Part shown: piece by piece, positions 48,108-55,498 of the stretch | How the letters are laid out: every line of letters starts with the position of its first letter | Numbering within the stretch: position 1 is the first letter of the stretch | DNA from: Photobacterium sp. GB-56 | GTDB taxonomy: Bacteria; Pseudomonadota; Gammaproteobacteria; Enterobacterales; Vibrionaceae | Assembly: GCF_003026105.1 (NCBI RefSeq) | Contig: NZ_PYNW01000016.1 | Coordinates: forward strand, 1 to 64,000 | Direction of reading: 5' to 3' | Length of the DNA stretch: 64,000 bases | Made by a program: the position numbers and the translations under genes | The notes under the pieces: generated by a model | The model's database searches: none | What the model was told of the DNA's origin: nothing | Seen by the model: only the letters and a program-made list of their open reading frames with translations

Positions 48108-48747
48108 AGGGTTATTCTTATATCCAAGCGTTTGTCGTTCAGGTTAGTAGCTCTATTATCGACCATATTAGGCGTTGAGCGACAGGAAAAATGCAATAAC
48201 CATAGAATGCCACGCCCTGTCGCAAGTGTTAACCAATGTTTTATTCTATTCTCACTTTTTCTGTGGATAACTTTGTTAGTATTTAATTTACGCCAGTTGA
48301 TCGTTTTTTGGGTAATTTGACAAATAAGAAACTATTACAAACACAATCAACAACTTAGCCATGAACCTTGATTTCGATCCTCGATCCCTATTTGATCATT
48401 AATTGTGGAAAACCTCATAGTGATAAAGCCAAATGCGGTAATAACATCATAAAAATCAGACGATTTGTTTAGTATCAAAACCAAAAATAACTAAATTGCG
48501 GTAATTTTAGCCACTTATACACTATTTAATGGCAGAGATACCTATCAGTGAAAATTTATCTTCGATAAAAAACTAAAGCATAGAAAGTTGATCTCTTTTT
48601 TATCTTAATAGTGATCAATAAAGACGCTTCGATCGTGGCACAGCAAAATCACACATAAAGACTATGCCATCGTGAATGCAATAGAAAAAAATAAACGGCT
48701 TAACGATAACGGATCAATGGAAGATAAGAATAGACTAGACAGATCTT
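48108..48747. other. 640-base region upstream of polA without a gene
   Basis: AT-rich. It holds the polA promoter region, a perfect DnaA box TGTGGATAA (48262-48270), and nine GATC sites between 48299 and 48745 (three within 22 bases, 48376-48397). I see no credible open reading frame; short frames here lack ribosome binding sites. It ends at the RyhB terminator. Confidence 0.5.
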
Positions 48748-48920
48748 AAAAAAGAAAAAGCGACGCTACGATGAGTAGCGTCGCTCAGCAGAAGTGGTGT
48801 TCGGTTATTAGCCCTACACTAATAACACGCAACCGGAGCTGTAGTACACTGGAAGCAATGTGAGCAATGTCGTGCCATCAAGACGATATGATTATGTTCC
48901 ATCCCTATCGCCTGAGTGCA
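48748..48920 (-). ncRNA. ryhB: RyhB iron-responsive small RNA
   Basis: The minus strand contains the RyhB core CACGACATTGCTCACATTGC continuing TTCCAGT (48848-48874), matching E. coli RyhB at essentially every base. It is preceded by a Fur-controlled promoter and ends in a perfect terminator AGCGACGCTAC / GTAGCGTCGCT (48759-48785) with T-rich tail. At about 173 bases it is longer than enteric RyhB (about 90) and, like V. cholerae RyhB, carries long extra flanks. It should down-regulate non-essential iron proteins and spare iron when Fur is inactive. V. cholerae ryhB also lies near polA, as I recall. Confidence 0.96.
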
Positions 48921-48925
48921 TGTTA

Positions 48926-48977
48926 ATAATAACCATTCTCACTTGAGATGCAAGTATTTTATTGAGAATAATTGTCA
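48926..48977 (-). promoter_or_regulatory. ryhB promoter with two Fur boxes
   Basis: Minus strand: -35 TTGCAT (48948-48953), 16-base spacer, -10 TATTAT (48926-48931). Fur box 1 TGACAATTATTCTCA (48963-48977) matches the 7-1-7 consensus at 13 of 15 positions. Fur box 2 TGAGAATGGTTATTA (48927-48941) matches at 11 of 14 informative positions and covers the -10 and spacer. Together they predict tight iron repression. Confidence 0.88.
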
Positions 48978-49014
48978 TTTGACACGATATTTTTTAACCA
49001 GTGTCTTCACTGTA

Positions 49015-49040
49015 TAAAAAAACCGATCTTAGGATCGGTT
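49015..49040 (-). terminator. terminator of yhhQ
   Basis: On the minus strand AACCGATC / GATCGGTT with a CTAA loop is followed by a T-run; 32 bases after the yhhQ stop. Confidence 0.92.
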
Positions 49041-49071
49041 TCTTCTTTAACCCTTATCACTAGTAACAAAA

Positions 49072-49782
49072 CTATTGATTAGTCTTTGCCGCCACTAACG
49101 TTTGCGGTGGTAACGTTGTCAGCTTATCAATTAAGTAATTAAGTAATACGCCATAAATAGGCACAAATAGTCCGAGACTAATAATTAACTTAAAGCTGTA
49201 ATCCACCAACGCAATTTCCGTCCAATTTGCTGCCATAAACGGATCGGGACTGTGGTAAAACGCTATACCAAAGAACGCAATGGTATCAATCGCATTACCA
49301 AAAATAGTGGAGGCCGTAGGGGCTATCCACCATTGTTTTAATTGGCGTAGGCGGTTGAATACCGACACATCTAAAATTTGCCCTAGCAAGTAAGCCATAA
49401 AACTGGCAATCGCAATACGAGCAACAAACAGATTAAATTCCGTTAAATGTCCTAGCCCTTGGTATTCGCCTTGGAAGAACAAGACCGATAATAAATACGA
49501 TACGAGCAGTGCAGGCATCATGACACGGAAAATAATTTTACGCGCCATTCCAGCCCCAAAAATACGCACGGTAAGATCGGTAGCTAAAAAGATAAACGGA
49601 AAAGTAAACGCTCCCCAGGTGGTGTGATAACCAAATACGGTAAAAGGTAACTGCACTAAATAGTTACTCGATGCAATTACGAGTAAATGAAATAGCACTA
49701 AATAACCTAGGGCTTTACGTTGCTGTTGTGGAGTAAAAGAGGGTGAAGCTATAGCATTAGATTGAGATAAAGCAGTCGTCAT
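49072..49782 (-). CDS. yhhQ: queuosine precursor transporter
   Basis: About 236 residues, six transmembrane helices and the VUT-family signatures: PFTVFGYHTTWGAFTFPFIFLATDLTVRIFG and GNAIDTIAFFGIAF. E. coli YhhQ (QueP) imports 7-cyano-7-deazaguanine or 7-aminomethyl-7-deazaguanine (preQ0/preQ1) for queuosine in tRNA. ATG at 49782 has AAGG seven bases upstream; the frame is open to 49818 without a site. I saw no preQ1 riboswitch in the leader. Confidence 0.94.
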   Translation of the reverse strand: MTTALSQSNAIASPSFTPQQQRKALGYLVLFHLLVIASSNYLVQLPFTVFGYHTTWGAFTFPFIFLATDLTVRIFGAGMARKIIFRVMMPALLVSYLLSVLFFQGEYQGLGHLTEFNLFVARIAIASFMAYLLGQILDVSVFNRLRQLKQWWIAPTASTIFGNAIDTIAFFGIAFYHSPDPFMAANWTEIALVDYSFKLIISLGLFVPIYGVLLNYLIDKLTTLPPQTLVAAKTNQ

Positions 49783-49916
49783 GTGAGACCTTTTTGTCAA
49801 TGGGGGGAGGGAACCCAAACATACTTTGCTGCCAGCGTTTTATCGCCAACAACGACCAGGTCGGCGATTATACAGAAACCAGCTTGCTTGCCTAGCTTTT
49901 GATCTTACCTGCGAGA

Positions 49917-50222
49917 TTAATTTAATAAGCTCGCAATAAAAGTGAGTGTTTCTTCATCGTCATCACTCATGGCTTCAAGCCATAACGCACCGCTGTAATG
50001 CTCACCTTTTAACAGCAAACGACAACCTTCAAAATCAATCAACCAAATATGTAGATCTGCATTACTCTCTTTCTCTACCATCTTAGCATCAATGGCGAGT
50101 AAGAAAGATTCTGCGATCGTATCAAAACTATCGAAATCAAATACCGGGCTTTTAATCGATAAAAAACGTGCGTCGCGATCAAACTGACGAATACCGAATA
50201 CGTGACTTATTACTGCTGTCAT
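49917..50222 (-). CDS. DUF3630 family protein
   Basis: About 101 residues, acidic (EAMSDDDEETLTFIASLLN at the end), no signal peptide or transmembrane helix. Sequence features (ADLHIWLIDFEGCRLLLKGEHYSGALWLEAM) fit DUF3630, a small family found in vibrios and Shewanella; function unknown. Two adjacent ATG codons exist; the second (50222) is five bases after AGGAG and is preferred over 50225. It lies upstream of yhhQ on the same strand, 134 bases away. Confidence 0.78.
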   Translation of the reverse strand: MTAVISHVFGIRQFDRDARFLSIKSPVFDFDSFDTIAESFLLAIDAKMVEKESNADLHIWLIDFEGCRLLLKGEHYSGALWLEAMSDDDEETLTFIASLLN

Positions 50223-50350
50223 CATGACTCCTATTTATTGCTTTAAATAGCGGGCTTCAATCCTTGTTATCCCTTGATGTAACCAAGTGTTAATTAGCAT
50301 TACAAAGGTTAAAGTTGCTCTAGTATTCCACTTATCATCGTGGTCTTATT

Positions 50351-50518
50351 GGGCAGCTGCTGGAGTACGTTATCGCGAGTCCCGTCGCATAACCTAGCAG
50401 CTCGGTGAAATGAATATTCCACCAAAAATACGCAAGCTGTTTTGTCGTGACCAAACACCCTATTAAGGCTGTTTCTTTAACGCATTCTAGCCGGGCTTAC
50501 CATGAGCCCGGTTTTTTT
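50351..50518 (+). ncRNA. structured small RNA candidate between DUF3630 and recQ
   Basis: A strong plus-strand intrinsic terminator (CCGGGCT / AGCCCGG, seven T, 50491-50518) has no plus-strand gene in front of it; both neighbours are on the minus strand. About 90 bases upstream lies a stable extended hairpin: outer stem AGCTGCT (50355-50361) with AGCAGCT (50396-50402), a bulge, then GTTAT / ATAAC and GCGA / TCGC closing a GTCCCG loop (50379-50384). Together they suggest a transcript of roughly 150-200 bases starting between 50300 and 50350. I did not recognise a known family. A TAGTAT at 50321 is a possible -10 but no good -35 pairs with it. Confidence 0.55.
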
Positions 50519-50550
50519 ATATCTATACTCAACTTGCTAGATTCGATATT

Positions 50551-52401
50551 TTAATGCGGCTCTTCAATTGCCAATAAATGATCACGGATCAAGCCTAAAA
50601 AAACCTCTCCGTATTTTTCTAGTTTACGCTGACCCACCCCGTTCACCGCAAGAAAGTCGCCATTTGACGTCGGTAATCGCTCTGCCATTTCCATTAAGCT
50701 AGCATCGTTAAACACCACATAAGGCGGTAGATCTTCTTCATCAGCAATCGCTTTTCGCAATTTACGTAACTTAGCAAACAATTTTTTATCGTACTGGCGA
50801 TTCGCGAGTTTATTCACTTTCATGTTACGGGCAATATTATCCAGTCGCGGAACTGCAAGTTCTAAACCAATCTCAGCACGTAATAGTGGGCGGGCTTTTT
50901 CTGTTAATTGCAGTACGGAATTACGGCTAATATTCTGGGTTAAGTACCCCAAATGAATTAACTGGCGTAATACACTCACCCAATATTCATGGCTGTATTC
51001 ACGCCCAATACCATAAGTACTTAATTTATCATGTCCATGCTCGCGGATTCGTTGGTTTTGCATCCCACGAAGCACTTCAACGATATAGGTAATACCGAAA
51101 CTTTGGTTAACACGGTAGACACAAGACAAGGCTTTTTGCGCCACTTCGACCGCATTAAAACGCTGCGGCGGATCTAAACACACATCGCAATTACCACATG
51201 GCTCATCACGGTGCTCACCAAAGTAATGCAACAATACCTGACGACGACAAGTTTGTGCTTCAGCAAACGCGCCCATCGCATGCAGTTTATGACGCTCGAC
51301 GTCCTTTTGCTGCCCTTCTTCTTTTTCATCTAAACAACGGCGAAGCCATGCTAAATCTGAAGGATCGTATAACATTACCGCTTCAGCAGGTAAACCATCA
51401 CGCCCTGCTCGACCTGTTTCTTGGTAATAAGATTCAATGTTACGAGGAATATCAAAATGCACGACATAACGCACATTGGGTTTATTGATCCCCATACCAA
51501 AGGCAACAGTGGCAACCACGATATGAATATCATCCCGTTGAAACGCCTCTTGAACATTGGCTCGCTCAACATGATCTAACCCCGCATGATAGGCCTCTGC
51601 ACGTATGCCTTTATCTCGCAGTTTTTCACTGATCTGTTCTACTTTCTTACGACTATTGCAATAAATAATGCCGCACTGCCCACGCATACCTTCAACATAG
51701 CGAATAATTTGTGTTAACGGTTTATGTTTTTCCCACAAAATATAACGAATATTCGGGCGATCAAAACTGCCTAGATACTCATGAGGACTCTGCAATCCTA
51801 GGCGGCTAACAATATCATGGCGGGTTGTTTCATCTGCCGTGGCAGTTAATGCCATTATCGGTAGGTTTTCAAACGACTGCTTCAATCGTCCGAGAGCGGC
51901 ATATTCTGGTCTAAAATCATGTCCCCATTGGGAGATACAATGCGCTTCATCAACCGCGACCATCGCCAGCGGTACGTCACGTAAACGATCAATAAAATCA
52001 TACGTTAATACGCGCTCTGGCGAGACATAGACTAGCTTTACAGTCGCATCTTTCATCGCATCAAACACGGCGAGGATCTCATCACGTTCCATCGTCGAAT
52101 TGATATAGGCGGCAGCAACACCATTGGCTTTAAGTTGATCGACCTGATCTTTCATCAATGAAATAAGCGGTGAAATAACCAGCGTGATCCCTTCTTTTAA
52201 TAAGGCAGGGATCTGATAACACAATGACTTACCACCACCCGTTGGCATAATCACCAAGCAATCTTCGTCACGATTGACGGCATCAATCACATCCAGTTGA
52301 CCTACACGAAATTGCTGATAACCGAAAATTTCCTGTAAAACAGACTCGCTCGTAGATGCTGATAATGCAGAACTGGGTCCATGATGGCAGACGGATGACA
52401 T
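50551..52401 (-). CDS. recQ: ATP-dependent DNA helicase RecQ
   Basis: 616 residues. Helicase core with Walker A PTGGGKS (53-59), DEAHCISQWGHDFR (DEAH plus aromatic-rich loop), motif VI QETGRAGRDG; zinc-binding region with four cysteines (CRRQVLLHYFGE..CGNCDVC), winged helix, and C-terminal HRDC domain (about 535-610). It works in recombination repair (RecFOR pathway). No clear terminator T-run on its own strand. Confidence 0.97.
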   Translation of the reverse strand: MSSVCHHGPSSALSASTSESVLQEIFGYQQFRVGQLDVIDAVNRDEDCLVIMPTGGGKSLCYQIPALLKEGITLVISPLISLMKDQVDQLKANGVAAAYINSTMERDEILAVFDAMKDATVKLVYVSPERVLTYDFIDRLRDVPLAMVAVDEAHCISQWGHDFRPEYAALGRLKQSFENLPIMALTATADETTRHDIVSRLGLQSPHEYLGSFDRPNIRYILWEKHKPLTQIIRYVEGMRGQCGIIYCNSRKKVEQISEKLRDKGIRAEAYHAGLDHVERANVQEAFQRDDIHIVVATVAFGMGINKPNVRYVVHFDIPRNIESYYQETGRAGRDGLPAEAVMLYDPSDLAWLRRCLDEKEEGQQKDVERHKLHAMGAFAEAQTCRRQVLLHYFGEHRDEPCGNCDVCLDPPQRFNAVEVAQKALSCVYRVNQSFGITYIVEVLRGMQNQRIREHGHDKLSTYGIGREYSHEYWVSVLRQLIHLGYLTQNISRNSVLQLTEKARPLLRAEIGLELAVPRLDNIARNMKVNKLANRQYDKKLFAKLRKLRKAIADEEDLPPYVVFNDASLMEMAERLPTSNGDFLAVNGVGQRKLEKYGEVFLGLIRDHLLAIEEPH

Positions 52402-52605
52402 GATAAGTCTCTTGGCTAAACGGGGCGTTCATTCTATACCTAAAGCCCCCTTTGATGCGAGGTAGTAACTTGGCTATCAATTAAAAACTCGATGCTCTGG
52501 TTTTCCATCATCTTTTCAGCAATAAAATAAATACTGGTATATCAAGCAATCTTGTTTATATACTGCTATAGAATAAAAGTTAACCAATGTTAGATTTGGA
52601 GTTTC

Positions 52606-53511
52606 ATGGAAGATAACAACAATCTCGCTAAGCGTGGGATCATTCTCGCTATTTCTGCCTATACCATGTGGGGAATAGCGCCGATCTACTTCAAATCCAT
52701 TACCAGCGTTCCTCCGCTCGAAATACTGAGTCATCGCGTGATTTGGTCGTTCTTCTTCCTTGCACTCATTATTGCATTCAGCCGCCAGTGGGTGCGTGTC
52801 AAAGCCGTTCTCACTCAACCGAAAACGCTTTTCCTACTCACAATATCTGCGTTACTTGTCGGTTGTAATTGGCTTATTTTCATCTGGGCGGTCAATAACA
52901 ATCATCTTTTAGATGCCAGTTTAGGCTACTACATTAATCCACTGTTAAATGTGCTACTCGGCATGTTGTTACTGGGTGAGAGGTTACGTCGCTTACAGTG
53001 GGCGGCAGTTTTAATCGCTGCGATCGGTGTTATTGCCGAGCTCATTCAATTTGGGTCATTACCTTGGATTGCCTTTGCACTTGCGACCAGCTTTGGGTTT
53101 TATGGCCTATTACGAAAAAAAATCAATATTGATGCTCAAACTGGCTTATTTATTGAAACCTTTGTGTTGTTACCGTTAGCCGCTATTTATCTCTTTTTTA
53201 TCAGTAGCAGCCCAACGGCTAACCTGACGGATAATTCCTTCAATCTCAATTTACTGTTAGTCGCTGCCGGTATTGTCACTACCTTGCCTTTACTGTGTTT
53301 TACCGGTGCCGCAACGAAATTAAAGCTGTCTACCTTAGGTTTTCTACAATATATCGGCCCTAGTTTGATGTTCATATTAGCGACTTTTATTTATCAAGAG
53401 CCGTTTAAATTAGAACATGGCATTACCTTTGGCTGTATTTGGTTGGCGCTGTTGTTATTTAGTATTGATGGGATCCGATCTCATCAACAATCATCGAATA
53501 ATAAAAATTAG
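52606..53511 (+). CDS. rarD: RarD-type EamA transporter
   Basis: 301 residues with ten hydrophobic helices in two EamA repeats (about 10-145 and 155-295). The N-terminus KRGIILAISAYTMWGIAPIYFK and the LLVGCNWLIFIWAVN segment are diagnostic of RarD (chloramphenicol-sensitive protein family). Substrate not established. GGAG eight bases upstream of the ATG. Divergent from recQ. Confidence 0.93.
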   Translation: MEDNNNLAKRGIILAISAYTMWGIAPIYFKSITSVPPLEILSHRVIWSFFFLALIIAFSRQWVRVKAVLTQPKTLFLLTISALLVGCNWLIFIWAVNNNHLLDASLGYYINPLLNVLLGMLLLGERLRRLQWAAVLIAAIGVIAELIQFGSLPWIAFALATSFGFYGLLRKKINIDAQTGLFIETFVLLPLAAIYLFFISSSPTANLTDNSFNLNLLLVAAGIVTTLPLLCFTGAATKLKLSTLGFLQYIGPSLMFILATFIYQEPFKLEHGITFGCIWLALLLFSIDGIRSHQQSSNNKN

Positions 53512-53645
53512 CGACGAGCTTGTTTGCTTTTAGATAATCATTCGACATGTATGATAGAACTCTCATTTTTATTATCTAACTCAAGCAAATAAAAGTATAA
53601 AATAGCGTTCAGTTAACGACATTACTCCACTCATAAGGATTGAAG

Positions 53646-55409
53646 ATGCCAAGGTTCACCTCCGCTACAGCCTTTTTATTGAGTGTTTGTTGTTTTTCAT
53701 TTCCAGCATTAGCCAATGAAGTTCAACAAGCCTCTGATCACATTGAACCTGAGCCGAGTACTAACCAACAATCACAACCGTTGGTTTCAGGTAAAGAGTG
53801 GATGATCGCCACGGCCAATCCTTATGCCAGTCAAGCAGGAGCTGATATTTTACGTCAGGGTGGCAGTGCTGTTGATGCAATGATCACCGCGCAACTAATA
53901 TTAGGCTTAGTTGAGCCACAATCATCAGGGATCGGTGGTGGTGGATTTTTGGTGTATTGGGATAATGACAATAACCAAATGACGACATTTGATGGTCGAG
54001 AAACAGCCCCTTTTGCTGTGACTCCCCGTTTGTTTCAAGACAATCAAGGTCAGCCGCTAAAATTCTATGATGCCGTTGTCGGTGGACGATCTGTCGGTAC
54101 ACCGGGTACGATTAAACTGCTATGGCGTAGTCATCAGCAATACGGAAAATTGCCATGGAAAACGCTGTTTCTTCCTGCGATCAAATTAGCCAAAGAAGGG
54201 TTCATCGTCAGCCCTCGGCTTGCTGCAATGGTTGAGAACGATGCAGAAAATCTTCGTCGCTACCCTACGACTAAAGCCTACTTTTTTGACTCACAAGGCA
54301 AACCACTTCAAGCAGGAAGTAAGTTAGTTAATAACGCTTATTCAAATACCTTACGTCAAATTGCTGATTATGGCCCAAGAGCCTTTTATCAAGGCGATAT
54401 TGCACGAGATATTGTTAATACCGTCCAAAACGCAGAAGGTAATCCTGGGGTATTAAACACGATGGATCTCGCCAGCTACAGCGTTAAACAACGTGAGCCT
54501 ATTTGTGCCCCCTACCGTCAATATCAAATTTGTGGAATGGGGCCACCCAGCTCTGGCGCATTAACCTTGGGGCAAATATTGGCCATGCTCAATCATTATC
54601 CCTTGGATAAGCTCGGTGCCGATAACGTCAAAAGTTGGCAGTTAATTGGTGATGCCTCGCGTTTAGCTTTTGCTGATCGCGGTCGCTATATGGCAGACAG
54701 TGATTATGTGCCAATGCCTGTTCGTGGCTTACTCGATCCGAACTACCTTGCCGAGCGTGCTAAATTACTCGAGGGAAATAAAGCATTACCCCAAGTAAAA
54801 CCGGGAATGCCACCTTGGAATCATGCCAATAACCGCGCCAGTGATGAAGCGATCGAACTGCCTTCCACCAGCCATTTATCGATTGTAGATAAAGAAGGTA
54901 ATGTGGTCTCACTCACCTCGACGATTGAAAACAGTTTTGGTTCACGGTTAATGGTCAGGGGATTTCTACTCAATAATGAATTAACGGACTTTTCATTCCG
55001 CAGCCAAATTGAGGGAGTTCCTGTTGCTAACCGAATAGAGCCAGGTAAACGACCTCGCTCGTCAATGACACCCACGATTGTGATGAAAAACAACCAGCCA
55101 GTGCTAACCATCGGCTCACCCGGAGGAAGTCAGATCATTGGTTATCTTGCAAAAACCTTAGTCGCGTATATTGATTGGGGGATGGATTTACAACAAGCGA
55201 TCAACTTACCGAATATGAATAATCGCTTCGGTACCTTTGAACTTGAAAAAAACACGCCCGCGGCAGAGTGGGCGCCAAAGCTTGAGAAGCTGGGCTATAA
55301 AATCCAAATCAAAGATCTGAATTCAGGTATTCAAGCGATAAGTATTGCGCCAAATCAGCTTATTGGGGCAGCCGATCCTCGTCGAGAAGGTAAAGTGATC
55401 AGCCAATAA
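53646..55409 (+). CDS. ggt: gamma-glutamyltranspeptidase
   Basis: About 587 residues; a secreted Ntn-hydrolase that cleaves gamma-glutamyl bonds of glutathione in the periplasm. Signal peptide ends near FPALA|NEVQ. The precursor self-cleaves before the nucleophile threonine in LPSTSHLSIVDKEGN (near 400), giving large and small subunits; substrate-binding GSPGGSQIIGY and the ENSFGSR segment follow. The lid-loop region between about 425 and 445 is present. ATG at 53646 is six bases after AAGGA; the in-frame TTG at 53640 is less likely. Confidence 0.96.
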   Translation: MPRFTSATAFLLSVCCFSFPALANEVQQASDHIEPEPSTNQQSQPLVSGKEWMIATANPYASQAGADILRQGGSAVDAMITAQLILGLVEPQSSGIGGGGFLVYWDNDNNQMTTFDGRETAPFAVTPRLFQDNQGQPLKFYDAVVGGRSVGTPGTIKLLWRSHQQYGKLPWKTLFLPAIKLAKEGFIVSPRLAAMVENDAENLRRYPTTKAYFFDSQGKPLQAGSKLVNNAYSNTLRQIADYGPRAFYQGDIARDIVNTVQNAEGNPGVLNTMDLASYSVKQREPICAPYRQYQICGMGPPSSGALTLGQILAMLNHYPLDKLGADNVKSWQLIGDASRLAFADRGRYMADSDYVPMPVRGLLDPNYLAERAKLLEGNKALPQVKPGMPPWNHANNRASDEAIELPSTSHLSIVDKEGNVVSLTSTIENSFGSRLMVRGFLLNNELTDFSFRSQIEGVPVANRIEPGKRPRSSMTPTIVMKNNQPVLTIGSPGGSQIIGYLAKTLVAYIDWGMDLQQAINLPNMNNRFGTFELEKNTPAAEWAPKLEKLGYKIQIKDLNSGIQAISIAPNQLIGAADPRREGKVISQ

Positions 55410-55435
55410 CCGCGTGCTAATACACCGATAAAAAC

Positions 55436-55474
55436 AAAAAGCCCAGCACTCAAAAGATGATTGCTGGGCTTTAT
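55436..55474. terminator. bidirectional terminator between ggt and uvrD
   Basis: AAAGCCCAGCA / TGCTGGGCTTT with a 13-base loop; A-run and T-containing tail at either side serve the two convergent genes. Confidence 0.85.
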
Positions 55475-55498
55475 TGTTACAATTAAAAACGCATACTA

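Noticed and set aside
48039..48320. A 93-codon plus-strand frame over the polA start
   Set aside because: Mostly antisense to polA coding and promoter DNA, with no ribosome binding site.
48262..48400. Possible replication origin (DnaA box and GATC cluster)
   Set aside because: Only one DnaA box, no AT-rich 13-mers in order, and vibrio oriC lies near mnmG/rpmH, not polA.
49783..49916. preQ1 riboswitch upstream of the queuosine precursor transporter gene
   Set aside because: No preQ1-I, II or III core sequence or pseudoknot was found in the leader.
50369..50402. tRNA-like hairpin in the recQ gap
   Set aside because: Only one extended hairpin; no cloverleaf, anticodon arm or CCA-compatible acceptor stem could be drawn.
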